Position numbers and translations under genes: made by a program. Under the pieces are notes generated by a model that ran no database searches, had not been told where the DNA came from, and saw nothing but the letters and a program-made list of their open reading frames with translations. This document shows, in pieces, positions 62,592 through 64,000 of a stretch of DNA of 64,000 nucleotides (its first letter is position 1; each line of letters starts with the position of its first letter). The DNA is from Typhlomys cinereus (taxonomy: Eukaryota > Chordata > Mammalia > Rodentia > Platacanthomyidae), in NCBI GenBank assembly GCA_023101885.1, contig JALPQD010000215.1:1240001-1304000 (forward strand). The letters run 5' to 3'.

Positions 62592-63349
62592 ACAGGTTGA
62601 TGAGGCAAGGGAAAGGCAGCAGGTGGGTGACCTTAGGAATGGGATGGACGACAGGTAGGGGGTGATGAGACTGCCCTCCTGGGATGTCAGATTTAGTCTC
62701 CCCACTCTCTAGTGCTGAGGTGCTCTTGGAGAACGGCGGGTCTCACACTGTCATCCCTTCTCTGGGCTCCTGTGGCATCACCCCAGTCTTTCCCCCCAGC
62801 GGATGCGCTTACACTGAAGTTTTAGATGCAATTTCAAAGGCTGGAAGCTCGCTTCATGCTCTAAGGATGACGTCTAGCGTTCTAATTCCTAAGCATGGGG
62901 CTGGACCGCTAGTGGGACTGTCAAGGTAAAGTCATGAATCTCCCAGAAAGCCGAGACAATGGGTATGTGTGAAAGGGTTCCACGAAAGGCAAGGAGGTGA
63001 TCGATCCATCTGGGTCGGCAGCAAGGATTAGGAGAAGATGGAAAAGACTGGAAATCGAACTCTTTGAACTTAATGATGTCAGAGCTATCCGTAAAGCCTT
63101 TCTGTGGATGGCAGCCAGCCGACGAAGGGAGGAGCCCGCGAAACACACACACCCATCTCCCAGGAGTTCAACGCAGCGGCAGCCAACATGCGGATGGGAG
63201 GAGGACAGAGAGAATGGGGGGGGGGTCCGCATGCATGGGAGGACAGCCACTACTTCCTCCTGGAGAGGTGACCTCGGGTGGGGAGGGGGGTTCAGTCTCT
63301 TATGCAGCAGGTCCCGCCTCCATACAAAACCCTCTGGGGATGAGCTAAT
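62592..63349. other. Unique DNA
   Basis: No gene recognised. 62997-63130 is AT-balanced, repeat-free and codes in one frame for a Arg/Lys/Glu-rich stretch of about 45 residues, but the frame then runs into GC-rich low-complexity sequence. 63217-63226 is a G-run. Confidence 0.45.
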
Positions 63350-63655
63350 TAGATGGCTCAGTGGTTAGAGGCTTGCTGTGCAAGCAAAGGGACTTGGATT
63401 CGGACTCTCAGGTCCCACATGAAAATGCCAGGCAGGTAAGGCGGCCCACCTGTAATGTCAACCCTGAAAGATGGGCCTGGGAGTCTCCAGAACAAGCTGT
63501 CTGGACGGACCAGCCCAAACGGTGTGTTCTGGGTTTAACTAGAGACCCCGGCTCACAACGGTCAGGTGCTATGGGGTCTCACCCAACCTTCAAGGATCAG
63601 GCTTCTCCCAAAATATACTCTCTAGAACGCTGTGCACAGACGATTTGCTGTCCTG
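63350..63655 (+). mobile_element. B4/RSINE1-type SINE
   Basis: 'tagatggctcagtggttagaggcttgctgtgcaag', 'cttggattcggactctcagg' (B box), 'aatgccaggcaggtaaggcggcccacctgtaatgtcaaccctgaaag', 'ggagtctccagaacaagctgtctgg', 'ctagagaccccggctcac'. Diverged but in order. The tail end is followed by a GTGTGAG-rich stretch at 63665-63680. Confidence 0.75.
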
Positions 63656-63754
63656 ATATGAGGTGAGTGTGTGTGAGTGCGGGGGGGGGGCAGGGGGAGG
63701 AGCTTGAGCATTTGTGTGCATGTGTGTGGACTCATTCTTAAGAGTTGCCCACGT

Positions 63755-63827
63755 TTTTCAAAAAATATTTATTTGTGAGAGAGAAAGAGCAGAGAGGGAC
63801 AAGAGAGAGGAGGGAGGGAGGGAGGAA

Positions 63828-63859
<32 letters not shown>

Positions 63860-63990
63860 ATGGTGCTTGGGTGGGTCCATGGATTTCAGGAGTCATTTCT
63901 TTCCTTCCACCATGTGGGCTTCTGAGGACCGAACTCAGGTCGCCAGGTTGCAAGCAGATGCCTTGCCGGCTGAGCCATCCTGACCACCCG
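63755..63990 (-). mobile_element. B3-type SINE with (GA)n-expanded tail
   Basis: A/T start 'aaaaaatatttatttgtgag', GA-rich block 63777-63859 with (GA)n at 63835-63859, then 'ggtgcttgggtgggtccatgg', 'ttctttccttccaccatgtggg', 'ggaccgaactcaggtcgccagg', 'gccggctgagccatcctgaccacc'. Tail-to-head reverse B3 order. The GA block is the reverse of the (CT)n that B3 tails carry at 42.0 and 14.6 kb. Confidence 0.82.
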
Positions 63991-64000
63991 GCATGCTTGT

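Noticed and set aside
62014..62658. 214-codon frame that ends near the X-box
   Set aside because: Long but unrecognisable, starts in the candidate enhancer and has no supporting motif. Kept as a note in the feature list only.

Overview
The window is nuclear DNA of a rodent, and I found no protein-coding gene, tRNA, rRNA or named RNA gene in it. It is interspersed repeats, tandem repeats and single-copy non-coding sequence, as expected of an intergenic interval or large intron. The rodent assignment rests on the repeats: B1 (7SL-derived), ID, B3 and B4/RSINE1-type SINEs are present, with old mammal-wide MIR, L2 and L1M relics. B3 plus B4/RSINE1 points to the mouse-related rodents (muroids/dipodoids). 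No classical murid B2 and no young murine L1 was seen, so a house mouse or rat is unlikely.

The youngest mobile family is a roughly 250-290 bp tRNA-derived SINE of the B2 superfamily type. It has A- and B-box promoter elements, a body I cannot match to B2, B3 or B4, and a (CA)n/A-rich tail. Near-complete copies lie at 8.2, 9.7, 23.5, 29.0, 30.8 and 43.8 kb, several with target-site duplications; a 15-bp perfect duplication flanks the 8.2 kb copy. I call it 'the lineage SINE' below.

Layout. 0-9 kb: B1/B4 SINEs, a (TG)n-rich array, AT-rich unique DNA and a MaLR-like LTR. 9-21 kb: mostly unique DNA, with a minisatellite grown inside a B3 SINE at 14.4-15.1 kb. 21-26 kb: a 0.74-kb polypyrimidine tract, a (GGGA)n/(GA)n tract and a CCAT array. 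26-45 kb: dense SINEs separated by unique DNA, including conserved-looking islands at 29.6 and 37.5 kb. 45-54 kb: GC-rich unique sequence and a second SINE-seeded array of about 0.8 kb at 48.9-49.7 kb. 54-57 kb: a 1.4-kb CCAT/CCAC array, then a 0.42-kb polypurine tract. 57-58.5 kb: an ancient L1 whose 3' UTR carries a private minisatellite. 58.5-64 kb: unique DNA with a PBX/MEIS-site island at 61.8-62.0 kb and a perfect palindromic RFX X-box at 62.58 kb.

The long open frames (511 codons at 54.2 kb, about 290 at 48.8 kb, 274 at 21.3 kb, 252 at 56.1 kb) are simple repeats read in frame. The 262-codon frame at 44.8 kb and the 214-codon frame at 62.0 kb lie in unique DNA but resemble no protein I know. 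The most interesting features are the mobile-element-seeded minisatellites and a handful of candidate regulatory islands. Family names are given from memory of consensus features, without a database search; boundaries are good to about 5-20 bp unless a target duplication fixes them.
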